Part shown: positions 1 through 10,741 of the stretch, piece after piece | Position numbering within the stretch: position 1 is the first letter of the stretch | Layout of the letters: the number at the start of each line of letters is the position of its first letter | Assembly: GCA_003254925.1 (NCBI GenBank) | Contig: QANZ01032149.1 | Coordinates: 1-64,000, forward strand | DNA: 64,000 nucleotides | DNA from: Chamaecrista fasciculata | Taxonomy: Eukaryota; Streptophyta; Magnoliopsida; Fabales; Fabaceae | Direction: 5' to 3' | Notes under the pieces: model-generated | What the model was told of the DNA's origin: nothing | Databases searched by the model: none | Seen by the model: the letters and a program-made list of their open reading frames with translations, nothing else | Position numbers and translations under genes: made by a program

Positions 1-1397
1 AAACATATATTATACTATAGTATTAAAAAATAACTAAATAACATATTTATTTAAATATTAAATAAAATTTCACTAACACCACTCTCCATAATCCCACAAT
101 ATTCTCCTCATTTCTCTCTCATATGTTAAAACTTAAATTGTAATTTTTTTTGATAGAGTAAGGCCCAAAAGGCCCATTGCTCAGTTACCCAGAAGACTGG
201 ACAGAGTTGCACCACACATAGACGAGCCGAACAACCTTTGGAAGGGGGACCACAAACATAGTGGAAACACACGAACCCGACAAACCCAGGCCTACGTAAC
301 TAACCTAGGGAGATAGTGGCTTAGGCCACAGGCCCAGGCAGGGCGTTCCCCTCTTCAGTCTTATAAATAGGAGACCCGCAAGGTAAGAGAGTTATGATGT
401 TTTTGATATTACCGTTACTCTGTCCAAATACTGACTTGAACGTCGGAGGCTCTTCTGGGGACTAAAAACCCCCATTGGAGTTGTCTGTGTAGGGATTCAA
501 GGAGGAACTGCAGGAGCAGGGTCGGGATATCACCATTTTTCTCTCTCCACAATCAACCAAACTTCAATATTTTTTTCATTATTAACTCCTTTCAAACTTT
601 TAAAAATTAGAAATATATCATTTTTCTACATTATATTTGTGTGCTCATTAGGGCACGCAAAGCCTTAGTGTATAATATGGCGATTTTGTTTAGTTTTCAT
701 TGACACCAACCAGAAAAGGGAACCAAATCACAAGTCAAAGAGTTGAAAGTTGAAACCAACAAAAACTGAAAGTTGATATATTTTAATCTAGTTTCATTTG
801 ATTATGAGAAATTGACTTTAATTTGATTTTGGTCACTCTGTTTTGGAAAAAACAATTTGAATAATCAGCTCTCTAGAATTAAATTATAAAACTTACTATT
901 TTCTAAAATAGAAATTATGAATTTACTGAATCTATTATTGACAAATAAAAAGTAATTGTCTATATTTATTTGCATTTATCTGTTCCCACATTCATAAACA
1001 AAATGGATGATTCTTTTTAGGAAAAAAAAAAAAGAAACACCGAGGCATTACAATTTACCATAGTTTATTTATTTTGCATGTTTTTTTGGTACATACAATT
1101 TACCATAGTTTAGTTATTGATAAAGACAAAAGGTAGCAAACTATCATAATTCACAGTCTATCATAGTATAAACAATGATAATCAGTAACAACCTGAGAAT
1201 CATTCTCACCAATCTCAGCACACATCCTAACCATCAGATATAATGTCATTTACTGTTCTAAAAACATGTCTTAAAGCAAAGCTATAACAAGTTGAAACAG
1301 AGTTATAATAATTTGATTTTAAAAGGTTTAGGATTATGTTTCTATGCATCAAAAATTACAAATTGGTGGTCATTGTCCTAAAATGATGAAATCAATC
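1..1397. other. Intergenic/left edge, AT-rich, with a solo LTR
   Basis: No coding gene is visible here. The segment holds a probable solo LTR (151-532). From about 540 to 1397 it is AT-rich DNA downstream of the minus-strand RID3 gene, which must include that gene's 3' UTR and polyadenylation region. The short motif at 650-663 recurs in reverse complement near 53.87 kb. Confidence 0.6.
151..532 (+). mobile_element. Probable solo LTR of a Ty3/gypsy-type retrotransposon
   Basis: The segment starts TGATA and ends TATCA, the inverted TG...CA ends of an LTR. It is much more GC-rich than its surroundings. It has a TATAAATA box at about 363, then a stretch (about 425-530) that resembles the R/U5 part of plant gypsy LTRs (CTGACTTGAACGTCGGAGG). 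No internal retroviral coding sequence or second LTR is present, so a solo LTR left by recombination is the simplest reading. The flanking bases (TTTTT and CCATT) do not form a clear target-site duplication, so the exact ends are uncertain. Confidence 0.65.
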
Positions 1398-4300
1398 TCA
1401 AGATTGTTGTGTTTCCTCTTGTTGTACACTCGAATACTTGAGCTTCTTTTTCGAAGATTTTTTATCATCGGTTTCGGTTGGCTGAAACAATCTGTTCTCC
1501 ATCATGTCCAACAGTCGTGATTGCAAATGTTTGTTCATTTCCATGACATGCTTTGTCATCTTCATTGCCAATAGACGATTCTCTACACTTGTTTCCACTT
1601 GCATTTGCAAGGCGACGTCCAAAGGCAACTCTGCTTTCTCCCCCTACATAATGAAACCAAAGAAAAGTAGCTTCTTAACAACCGCTAAGAACATGTAATT
1701 GCATATGGAATTGGAGCTGAAGAACTGTTCGAAATGCCTTTATCTTTAACGATAAGTTAAGTATATGCATTATGTTTGTATATATTGTTTACCCTGACTT
1801 GATACTTGATAACTTTCTATATGTTTAAGAAGATAAGCATTATTTTCATGTGGAATATATAGTAGTAATTGATTAATCATGCAAAACTAATTTCAACTGT
1901 ATGCATAAGAAACTGTGACTATCTAGGGGAAAGGAAAGCCCAAAAAACCTGCCCATCAGATACGTGTTGGGAGGAAGATGAGGAAAGGAGAGTGGTGGTT
2001 CCCTTGGATGAGTCGATTGACTTGTCAAGCGAAGATACGGTATACTGATTGGAAACTCTTCTAGAGTTTGATGTAGAGTGCATAGAAGACCGCAGAACTA
2101 CTGCCAGATTAGTTATTTTCCCTGCCATGAACAACCATGATGTAAAGATTTGATCTTATTATTTAAGATTTGGGATATCTTATGTAATCTTTGAGTGACT
2201 TGTATTTTAATTAGTTACCATATATTTTGGGATAGAATCCTTGGTGACTAAGGAATTAGGGACTTGGGCCTATTGGGCTTAGATTAAGTAATCCTTGTGT
2301 ATCTAGGGTTTGGGATGTCTATAAATAGACTAGTAGCTAATGGTAGAAGGATGGCTTGAGAGGGAGATTAGTTCATCAGGTTATTGTATTCCCACATTCT
2401 ATATAGTGAAATCCTTTGTTCTTGGTTGGATGTAGGTCACACTGACCGAACCAGGGTAAATTGTCTTGTGTTCCTCTATTATTCTCTTAATTCCGCATTA
2501 TCATACTTGTTTAGATCTGTGAATGTTTGTTGGAAGATACTCTGAATCCTAACACATGAATACTGCCAATTTACACCTAATAAGGTATATTTTAACGCAT
2601 TTTTTATTTGAATGCATCATGAATGGAAACAAATAAGTAGAACTAGAAACATAACCATGTATATGACTTTTAATAAAGACTAATTTGTACTGACGTGTGT
2701 AAACGCATACATAATGGTCTTTTCAACGGACTTGCTTACACTGACAATACATGTGTGTAAATACATACGTAATGGTCCAAACATGCAAAAGAGTTGATAT
2801 AAGTCGAAAAATAAAAAGTATTACTCCTAAATTTTATCCAAAAATAAAATCACCTTCACAAAAGTTTGTTCATATTCTTATAGGTTGAATACCAACTCCC
2901 CTACTACTTTCTTAGTAAATCAGTGTTGCTATATCGTAATGACCAGACTCGATAACTTTACCGATTTGGAACGCACCATAATATTCTGTCTGGGGCTTAT
3001 GGTCATCATGCATCTAGATGATGAAGGGTTGGTGTGAATTCAGCAAACAAAAATCAACTTTCAAAGTGGTATGTGACTCAGACAGTTTAATATAATTTTG
3101 AAATTTTTTCGAACTGATGTGGCAAATCTGTTAAAAAATTGAAGGAAAAGATAATAGGAGTCTTTTCCATGTTTGGAAAAGTTCAAAGGACTTAGAAAAT
3201 TTTCAAAATATTGGGAGTTTTTTACACATGAAGCGTAATTCAAAGGGGTTCCTTACATTTTCCTCAATTCTTTTTTTTTTATATTTTATGGGTGAAAGGG
3301 GACAAGAGAATGGCTTCAAGTGATTTTGGTAGGAACAAGGAGGTGCATAAACTCCTTCTAAATATGAAGAAAGAAAATAGATGAATGATAAGAAAATCGG
3401 AACCAAAGCTAATAGGCTAAAGTTTCTAAGTATAGTTAAAAGATACATACAAGTTGCAAGTTCAAAAATATTAGTACAGTTGTACATGGAAAGTTATTAT
3501 TAACACTTCGACAAGCTATAAAAGTTCCACGTGCCCAAATAAATGGCGACTTCCTCAGCCATAAAGGGGGGCAAAACGCCGACACAAAAGGATAGATTGT
3601 GGTACCTTTTCCTAGACAAAATCTTCGAATAACCATCCGGCTTACGATATCCCAAATGCAGATTGCACAATCTTCAGAGGCAGATATCAAGCCTGCCTGA
3701 CTAAAGGTCAGGGCAGTTATAGCTCCACTGCATATTTGACAAGAAAATAAACTTACCAACATGCAGAGATTATATTGAGGTTGGAACTATAACTAGAAAT
3801 TTAGCCACTTAATCAAAGTTGCATCTTTTTGTCACTATAGATTAAAAAATAATGTATTCATAACACTCAAAATCGTACAACGAATTTTGCAGGTTAGATT
3901 TGGAGTTACCTATGGATAAAATATCTTGGAAATTACATGTATTTGATTTGATAAATTATTATGAATTGATGTATCTATAAGGAATTTTTTTTAAAAAAAA
4001 AAAAAGAAAACATTTTTTGTTGTATTTTCTTTTCCTAACCATTTTCCCTGAAATAAAAAACTATCCCCCAATACGTGAAGCTTTGAGTACCAACATTACT
4101 TGTGTCCTTTCAGTTCAAGTGATTGATCAATTGTGATAATGGAAGGACCTTCCTCCAAACCAACATCAAGCTTATTGACAATTATATGTCCATTTATTGA
4201 TCCATAAAATAAGAGACCGTCTCCTTGGTGAAGAGTAATGGAAGTTATTGCCATAGGATGAACCTGAGTTTGCATAAGACTTCCTGAGATGAAGTCCCAA

Positions 4301-6713
4301 ACCTATAAGAAATGGAATATCCCATTTTAGTAAGAAGAAATCTCTCGCAAAATATTAGAATCTTAATACATTATCTTATCACCTTGCATGATCCATCAAG
4401 GGAGCTTGAAACTAAAATTGAGAAGCAACTGCTTGATGTAGTTAAGAGACCTGTTATGGTAGAATTGTGCCCTGACAAACAATGTAGTAAAGAAGGCAAG
4501 CTTCCTGTTTCCTCCACATCTAACAAACTTCATTCCAAATAATCATAACAGATGCATCAGTATGGAGGAGTAAAATTTTAAGATTTGCCAACAGTAAACA
4601 AACCCATACTTTACCTAATCAAGGACCAAATACATATCATACCATCATCTGAACCAGAAATGAGTAAAGAGTCATCATCTGAAAATAACAAGTACTTCAG
4701 ACATTTATTATGAGCACTCCACGTCTTGAGCAATTTTCCACTAGTCACCTACAAGCCATGTTCAGTTAAACATATCACAATTTGAAGGTGATACAAATAT
4801 TTCTAAATCTCATATGCATGCTAATATTAGTTGATATTTGCTCCAAATAAAAGGAATAGTTCAACATGTTCCAAGCATTAATGTACAAAAAAGCATATAT
4901 ATGAAGTGATAAAATGAACTCTTTGAGGAAACCAATTTTAAACTTCTGTTTGTATATTGTTACTCATGTGGCAAATATGCATGTCAAACATAGATATTGG
5001 GTGTGCTTGCATACATCCCAGAGATAAGCATTTCCTGTTAAAGCTCCTCCTCCGGCAAGATATGTGCCATCTTTTGTGCAAGAAATTGGCCCAATAGCCT
5101 CCAATGTGTAGTTCCATAAAGGTTGTTGAGGCTGAAACCAAAACAAATCAATAAAAAATGAAGCTTCCTTCTGAATATAAAATTACACTCTAGAATGCAT
5201 GATAATTTGATAATAAGATGGTTCCATAAATAAAAATAAACAAGTTCTGAAACTAAACGACCACGATTGATTAAGCCTGGTTTATTGCGAGACCATGTAT
5301 CTTACCTACATTCAGTGATTACTTCTTACTAAAATTCAAGGTTTTTAAAACCGAACCGACCATTGAATCGACCGAATTAGCGTTTAAGGTTCAATGGTTT
5401 AAACGGGGTTCAACCAAGGTCGAACCATTTATAAATTAATTAATTAATAAATAATAGACCAACAAAATAATAAATTACTAATCATAATTAAGAAAAATTC
5501 TATATATAATAAAATTCAAATTTAACATGTCATAATTAAATTCATAAAGAGTTATTACAACATAAATATAATCAAATAAACACAATAAGGAAATAAACAC
5601 AACAAGGAAATAAATCAATAAGGAAATAAACCACAATTAGGCAAAATAATTAAAAGGAAATAAACCACTAATAAGGAAATAAACCACAATTAGATCAAAT
5701 TACAAGAAGAAAATAAACCACAATAAGAAAATAAACATGGACCCAATTAATTAGAAACAATTAATATTTTGGTTACCATTCACATGAAGAGCACAACAGA
5801 AAAGCAGAGCAAACGCAACACGCAACGCAAGATGGAAGACGAATTTCATATCAGTGGCAGGACAGAGTAGTAGCAAAGATGAGACAGAAACACATAGCGG
5901 CGATAAAGAGACGCAGCAGCGAAGAGACAGTGACGACTGCGACGCTGCTAGAAGAAGAACGATGGTGTTGTTGGTGTGTCATGGGAGTGAAGAAGAAGAA
6001 AGGAAGAACGATGGCTATGGAGATGCGGCTAGGGTTGGAGGAAGAACGATGGGGCGATGTCTATTGAACATTTGAACCCTTTTTTTTCAATCACAGCGGC
6101 GTTTTGAGCTGTTTTTTTTGCAAATGGGTTAAGGGCTTGGCTGAACCGGCTGAACCCCTCAAATCGTCGGTTCAGCTTGGTTTTGGCGGTTTTTAGCCAT
6201 TTCTGACGGTTCTTCTCCAGTTCTCTGCTTGGTCGATTTTTGCAATGACTTGGACTGGCTTGGTATCGGGTTCCTGGTTGAACTACATTATGGGCTATGG
6301 CAAGCCAAATTTCTTACTTCAAATTTGAGATAATAAAAATGATTTCACTTTATCAACATCTAATGATAATAAGGGGTCTGCTAGGTTAATCTATCAGGGT
6401 TGAACATATATATTAGTTTAAACAACAATTAACAAACACACATCAACAAAAGAACTGGTGTATAAGAATTTTAGCTGAAGAGTGTTACCTTATTCAAGGC
6501 CCAGATGCCAATTGCTCCACCGCCTACAGATTGGTGTCTATTAATTTGCGATGCCGCAATAAACTGGTTTCTTAAGCACACCAACCCACTAGAAGGCGAA
6601 GAGCAATTAGTTACGTTAAGTATATTTTCTCCTGTGTCGATGTCCAATATCTTTAACCCTAAGCCCATGCTTTTGTCGCCGCACACGACCAAAACCTCTG
6701 CTTCGCTTCCCAT
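1398..6713 (-). CDS. RID3: WD40-repeat protein ROOT INITIATION DEFECTIVE 3-like (IPI3/WDR18 family)
   Basis: Eight exons join in phase on the minus strand: 6713-6489, 5131-5015, 4748-4615, 4527-4383, 4302-4100, 3727-3606, 2121-1949 and 1643-1398, giving 454 residues, close to plant RID3 length. The N terminus (MGSEAEVLVVCGDKSMG) and successive WD40 blades are seen, for example AYLWDV, LLISGSDDGMICVW, VSSSLDGSCKVWDF and LISASEDCAICIWD. The last exon is a lysine- and glutamine-rich tail likely to form a coiled coil. The yeast and animal relatives (Ipi3, WDR18) act with the Rix1 complex in 60S ribosome maturation; in Arabidopsis RID3 affects shoot and root meristem formation. The ATG at 6713 is chosen because no upstream in-frame ATG precedes it. 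The intron 6488-5132 holds a hAT-like repeat and the intron 3605-2122 holds a solo LTR. Confidence 0.9.
2141..2554 (+). mobile_element. Solo LTR, Ty1/copia-like, inside a RID3 intron
   Basis: The segment starts TGTAAAG and ends CTAACA. It is flanked by a perfect 5-bp target-site duplication, CATGA, at 2136-2140 and 2555-2559. Inside are a TATAAATAG box (about 2320) and a typical copia-LTR R/U5 stretch (about 2425-2475: GTAGGTCACACTGACCGAAC). No internal domain remains. It lies in the intron between RID3 coding exons 6 and 7, opposite to the gene, with its left end only about 20 bp from the exon 7 splice acceptor. Confidence 0.88.
5337..6290. mobile_element. Decayed hAT-like repeat in RID3 intron 1
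   Basis: The left end starts CAAGGTTTTTAAAACCG and continues with a GAACCGACCATTGAATCGAC segment that matches the start of the element at 43795. The interior is AT-rich (5440-5770), then purine-rich with a 73-codon open frame (5854-6075) that resembles no known protein. The right part (6120-6290) is rich in GGTTC/GAACCG blocks like those near the right end of the 43.8-kb element. The right terminus and target-site duplication could not be placed, so it is probably truncated or diverged. Confidence 0.6.
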
Positions 6714-6740
6714 TTCTGTGAGCAAATACACAAAGACTCC

Positions 6741-6825
<85 letters not shown>
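6741..6825. repeat. (ATT)n microsatellite just upstream of RID3
   Basis: About 28 uninterrupted TAT/ATT units run over 85 bp. The tract ends 27 bp upstream of the RID3 start codon on the minus strand, so it lies in that gene's 5' UTR or core promoter. Perfect trinucleotide runs of this length are usually polymorphic. Confidence 0.95.
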
Positions 6826-6826
<1 letters not shown>

Positions 6827-6921
6827 TAAAGGAAGAAAATAAATAGCATTGTGGTAAGTTATAACTGTGAATTTGTGATTATTATATTGAGTGAGGAATT
6901 TGAAAATTCTCAAATCCATAA

Positions 6922-8167
6922 GGCCAAAGTCCTATTTTGGTCCCCCAGTTATGCTCAGTGTTCCAAATTGGTCCCCCAGTTATTTGTTCCATATTGGTCC
7001 CCCAGTTATGCAAAATTTGACAAAGTTAGTCCCTCTCACAGTTTCCATCCATTTTTTTGTTAAAATAAAAGATAAAATTAGTTTTTAAATCCTAAAAGTT
7101 TAAATTTTTTGCATTAAGGACCTTTTTTCTCTATAATAAAACCAAAATGTAATAAAGAAGAATTACATGGGAGTTTTAATTTATTTTACACACAAAACAC
7201 AAAACCTTTTTTCACTGTCTCGTGTCTCTCTCTCTATCTCTTTCTCTCTTCACCTGTTCAACCTCTCGCCAGCGCCGGCGCCGGAGACGGTAACGGTGAC
7301 GGCAACGGCGACGGCCACGGATCTCGCCATTATGGGAGCTCATCTCACTCTTCCCCTCTCTCTTCTTCTTCGTCTTGTATTGATTTATGAAATCGCCGTC
7401 GACGGGTGGTTTTATGAAATCGACGTTGAATTTCAAAACGGGTGAAGCATTTTTGCCTTCACACAGGAGGAAAAGCTGTGATTGATGGAATAGAAATGAG
7501 TTTGGATCTGAGCGAATACGATTTGGAACCAGCGAGGATGACACTACACCGTTTTGGGAACACATCAGCGAGTAGCTTGTGGTATGTGTTGGGGTATATG
7601 GAAGCGAAGAAAAGGTTGAAGAAAGGAGATACAGTGTTTATGATAACTTTTGGGGCAGGATTTAAGTGTAATAGTTGCTTGTGGGAGGTACTTCAATGCG
7701 ATCAATTGTATTGTTTTGTTATTATAGGCGAGTGAGATGAGCTCCCATAAGGGCGAGATCTGTTGCCGTTGCCGTTGCTGTTGCCGTCACCGTTATCGTC
7801 TCCGGCGCCGGCTCCGGCGAGAGGTTGAACAGGTGAAGAGAGAAAGAGATAGAGAGAGACACGAGACAGAGAAAAAAGATTGTGTTGTTCTTTTTTTTAA
7901 AATAAACTAAAACTCCCATGTAATTCTTCTTTCTTACATTTTGGTTTTATTATAAAGAAAAAAGGTTGTTAATGCAAAAAATTTAAACTTTTAGGATTTA
8001 AAAACTAATTTTATCTTTTATTTTAACAGAAAAATGGATGGAAACTGTTAGAGGGACCAACTTTGTCAAATTTTACATAACTGAGGGACCAATATGGAAC
8101 GAAAAATAACTGGGGGACCAATTTAGAACACTGAGCATAACTAGGGTACCAAAATAGAACTTTGGCC
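6922..8167. mobile_element. Pack-MULE-type element with long terminal inverted repeats
   Basis: Long inverted arms, 6922-7350 and 7730-8167 (about 430 bp each, clearly similar along their length), both start GGCCAAAGT reading inwards. They enclose a 379-bp centre. The bases just outside are AATCCATAA (6913-6921) and AATCGATAA (8168-8176), a 9-bp target-site duplication with one mismatch, the size expected for Mutator-like elements. The arms hold repeated TTGGTCCCCCAGTTAT-like blocks and, inward, a GC-rich ACGGCAACGGCGACGG-type tract. No transposase is encoded, so the element is non-autonomous. The centre carries a fragment of a 3-ketoacyl-CoA synthase gene, which makes it a Pack-MULE. Confidence 0.9.
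7414..7735 (+). pseudogene. 3-ketoacyl-CoA synthase C-terminal fragment captured in a MULE
   Basis: From 7443 the frame reads [15 protein letters not shown], then [39 protein letters not shown] and [15 protein letters not shown]. This is the C-terminal part of a plant 3-ketoacyl-CoA synthase (KCS, very-long-chain fatty acid elongation), including the HxGG histidine and the LHRFGN His/Asn of the active site. The preceding bases (7414-7442) give STLNFKTG in a different frame, which would continue the KCS match, so a small indel of about 2 bp breaks the frame near 7443. The N-terminal domain with the catalytic Cys is absent and the 3' end runs into MULE arm sequence. The fragment cannot encode a working enzyme; an 80-residue chimeric peptide is conceivable. 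Confidence 0.9.
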
Positions 8168-9472
8168 AATCGATAAAGGTGATTTAGGAATTTATGTACC
8201 ATTTGTATCAAAAGTGAAGTATGGCACGTGGACAGGACAATGATAAGGGATTGGTCTTTCTTGCAAGTGTTATTAATGCCATGGTGGTGCTGTTCAACAC
8301 TTCAGTTGTTGTCATAAACTTCATGACACGTAGAGCGAGTGATTTTCAAAATCAGGAGAAATTGAAAACTGAAGTTTACAACTTATAATAGTTTTTGTTT
8401 TGTATCGATTATTTTTTGGGTAAACAGAAATAAGCTTACATATGATTATAAAACTCAGTATCTTAAAATTAAAAAGAAAAAAACTAATCAATAATTCCAA
8501 GCATTTAAATGATTCAATCTGTTAATGTTATGAAAACAAGTCGGAGAAGAAGGCCAATGCACGCAATGTGATTTTTGGCATGGGAATTGGTAAGCGAAAT
8601 TCTAAAACAGTCTAGTAGGGGATCATATCTTTGGTTTAGACATCCATGTCCAAAGCTGCATACATTTAATTTAATTGGCACCTACCTTCTCTTGTATCAA
8701 CGAATTCTATATAGTCCGTGAAAAAAGAAAATGGTGAAATAAGCCGGAAAGGAATTAAATAATTTATTGCTGAATCAAGCTTTTTTTACCTGTTACAAAA
8801 TTTTCGCGCTTAGAACTTGTCTTGCTTTCACCAATGACTTCCAAGCTTTCATTAAACTCCCAAATGAGTCGGGAACGACGGTTTTGAAGGCATTCTTTCA
8901 ACTCCGGCAAGAGATAGCAGTCGTTGATCAGATCTTAGAAATGCGCAACTTTGATGCAATCTTTGCTCCTGCACACCTCCAGCCTTGGGCAGTGGAGACT
9001 CAGACAAAAACGACGTCGTTCAATGCGACGGCCAAAGCTTCTGTATCGGCGTTGAGGATCACAGTGTTGATTAGTCTCCTTGTCTCCAGAAGAGACTTGG
9101 CGCGAAAGGTTTCGTTCATGATGTCACTTTTTAAATATTGGCAAAACACTATCTTCATCTTAATTTTTTTTTATTTTATTCTTAATATTTATTTCCTATC
9201 CATTTTATAAAAAAAAATTGTATATTTTAATTCATTTTATTCTTTATTTTAATTTTAACCAAACCTTAATATCACTAATGACATATAATAAAAAAATATT
9301 TTTATATTTTCAATTATGACAAAAGACTATAATTTATTCTTATATTAATTTTGTACAAAATAATTTTTTTATTAGTTTTTCAATAATTTTTTTATAATTT
9401 TTTTGTTTATTATTATATTTTACATTTGAGTAAAACTTAAAAATAAGTGTTGTCGTGATTGATATAAACTAA
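8168..9472. other. Intergenic, with an unidentified open frame at 8767-9210
   Basis: This is mostly AT-rich DNA. Positions 8800-9125 are less AT-rich than the neighbours and stay open for 147 codons on the plus strand; the opposite strand is also largely open but has stops. I do not recognise a protein family in either direction. It may be the remnant of a coding sequence or repeat. No promoter, intron border or other gene evidence supports it as a gene. Confidence 0.4.
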
Positions 9473-10128
9473 GGAAGAGTTTGGTACACGAATTAGAAAG
9501 ATAGTCCCAGGATTATGAACTTCGGACTAGAATAATCTTGCGTTTTGTATGCGAATTAGAAAATTAGTCCCGAAAATACCTTAATCCTATGGAATGACCC
9601 AAATTTAATTCCACCTTAGGGGTGAGATTAGGCTAATCAAATAACATGGGATTATCATTGCCCATCAAAAACGACTTTATTATCCCTAATTAATTTTTTC
9701 TCTACAAACTCTTGCCACTTTTCACCTTTCCCTAATTATGTTGAGAATTATGGACATTGTGTTATGAAATAGTATTTTCCTCATGAATCTATTAATGTTA
9801 TTTAAAAATTTTAATTATGATATAATTATTTTTTTTTATGATATAGTATTTTTTTTCATAAATTGTTTTGAAAAATTTCTATATTTGATAAACTATTAGT
9901 TGAGAGTAAAAAGTTAAGGGCATATTTGTAAAAGTATTAAACATTCTCGGGAATATCAAAGTAGAACCAAACACAAAATTATAACATTCCTGGAAATATT
10001 GCAAAATAATCCTAAGATTATTTCTAAACGAATATTCTTATAATCTTAGGAATCTTATTCCTAGGAATCATATTCCGAGGAATGTGATTCTCGATAATGA
10101 AAAAATAATTCGCGTACCAAACATCCTC
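9473..10128. mobile_element. MITE-like element with TTTGGTACRCGAATTA inverted ends
   Basis: The left end (GTTTGGTACACGAATTA after a few diverged bases) and the reverse complement of the right end (GTTTGGTACGCGAATTA) match over about 17 bp. Both ends are flanked by TAA (9470-9472 and 10129-10131), the 3-bp target duplication typical of PIF/Harbinger-derived MITEs. The 656-bp interior has GGAATNNNATTCC-like segments towards the ends and no coding sequence. Confidence 0.7.
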
Positions 10129-10681
10129 TAAAATTAAGTTTAAAAATGTATCTTTTTTAAAAAAATCTTTTTTGAGTCTAAGCGAAAGTATTCAATGTCG
10201 GACACAATGATTGATTTTTTTTTGTCCTGTGTTCTTTACTTGAAGCTAAACGATGAGCTACAAAATATTTTTCATATTCTGAGATAAGATTTGAACTTCT
10301 ATCCCTTAATTCAGAACCAAGTGAATATAATTATTAGGCCACTGTGATTTTTTTCTAATTCTTTTTAAAAAGTAATTATTCACACAAAATCAGTAATTCA
10401 AGAAATTTTTAGTCACTTTTTAAAATTTAAGCAATTTATTTTTCCACAATCACAAAAATTCAAGAAAATTTTGTGCACCATATGTTTTTTTCTTCCTTTT
10501 CGGGAAAGAAAATAATATATAAACTACTTTATATATGAACTTTTTTGGCGGTTTCCACCGCGCATGACACGAAACATACACCATAGGCACACATTGCTTG
10601 CTCACTCCACTCTCCCGCAAGAAACCACATATCACACTGACTGGCACTCTCATACCAAAGACGCATTCAACATCCCCACAC

Positions 10682-10688
10682 TATAAAG
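10682..10688 (+). promoter_or_regulatory. Putative TATA box of CPI1
   Basis: TATAAAG lies 54 bp before the CPI1 ATG at 10742, in an otherwise mixed-composition stretch. The spacing would leave a very short 5' UTR, so this is a plausible but unproven core promoter element. Confidence 0.4.
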
Positions 10689-10741
10689 TAACTAGGGATC
10701 CGAAAACCTCTGATTTCTGAATCCCAAAATTAACACCCAAA

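Noticed and set aside
4312-4542. Plus-strand 76-codon open frame
   Set aside because: It is the antisense shadow of the RID3 exon at 4383-4527.
5854-6075. Arg/Glu-rich 73-codon frame in RID3 intron 1
   Set aside because: It lies inside a decayed transposon, has purine-rich low-complexity composition and no family resemblance.
6505-6846. Plus-strand open frame of 113 codons ending in a long poly-Ile run
   Set aside because: It is antisense to RID3 exon 1 and then runs through the ATT microsatellite, which translates as Ile repeats. It is not a gene.
7212-7565. Minus-strand 117-codon frame over the MULE
   Set aside because: It is antisense to the KCS fragment and reads through the GC-rich arm; the KCS match is on the plus strand.
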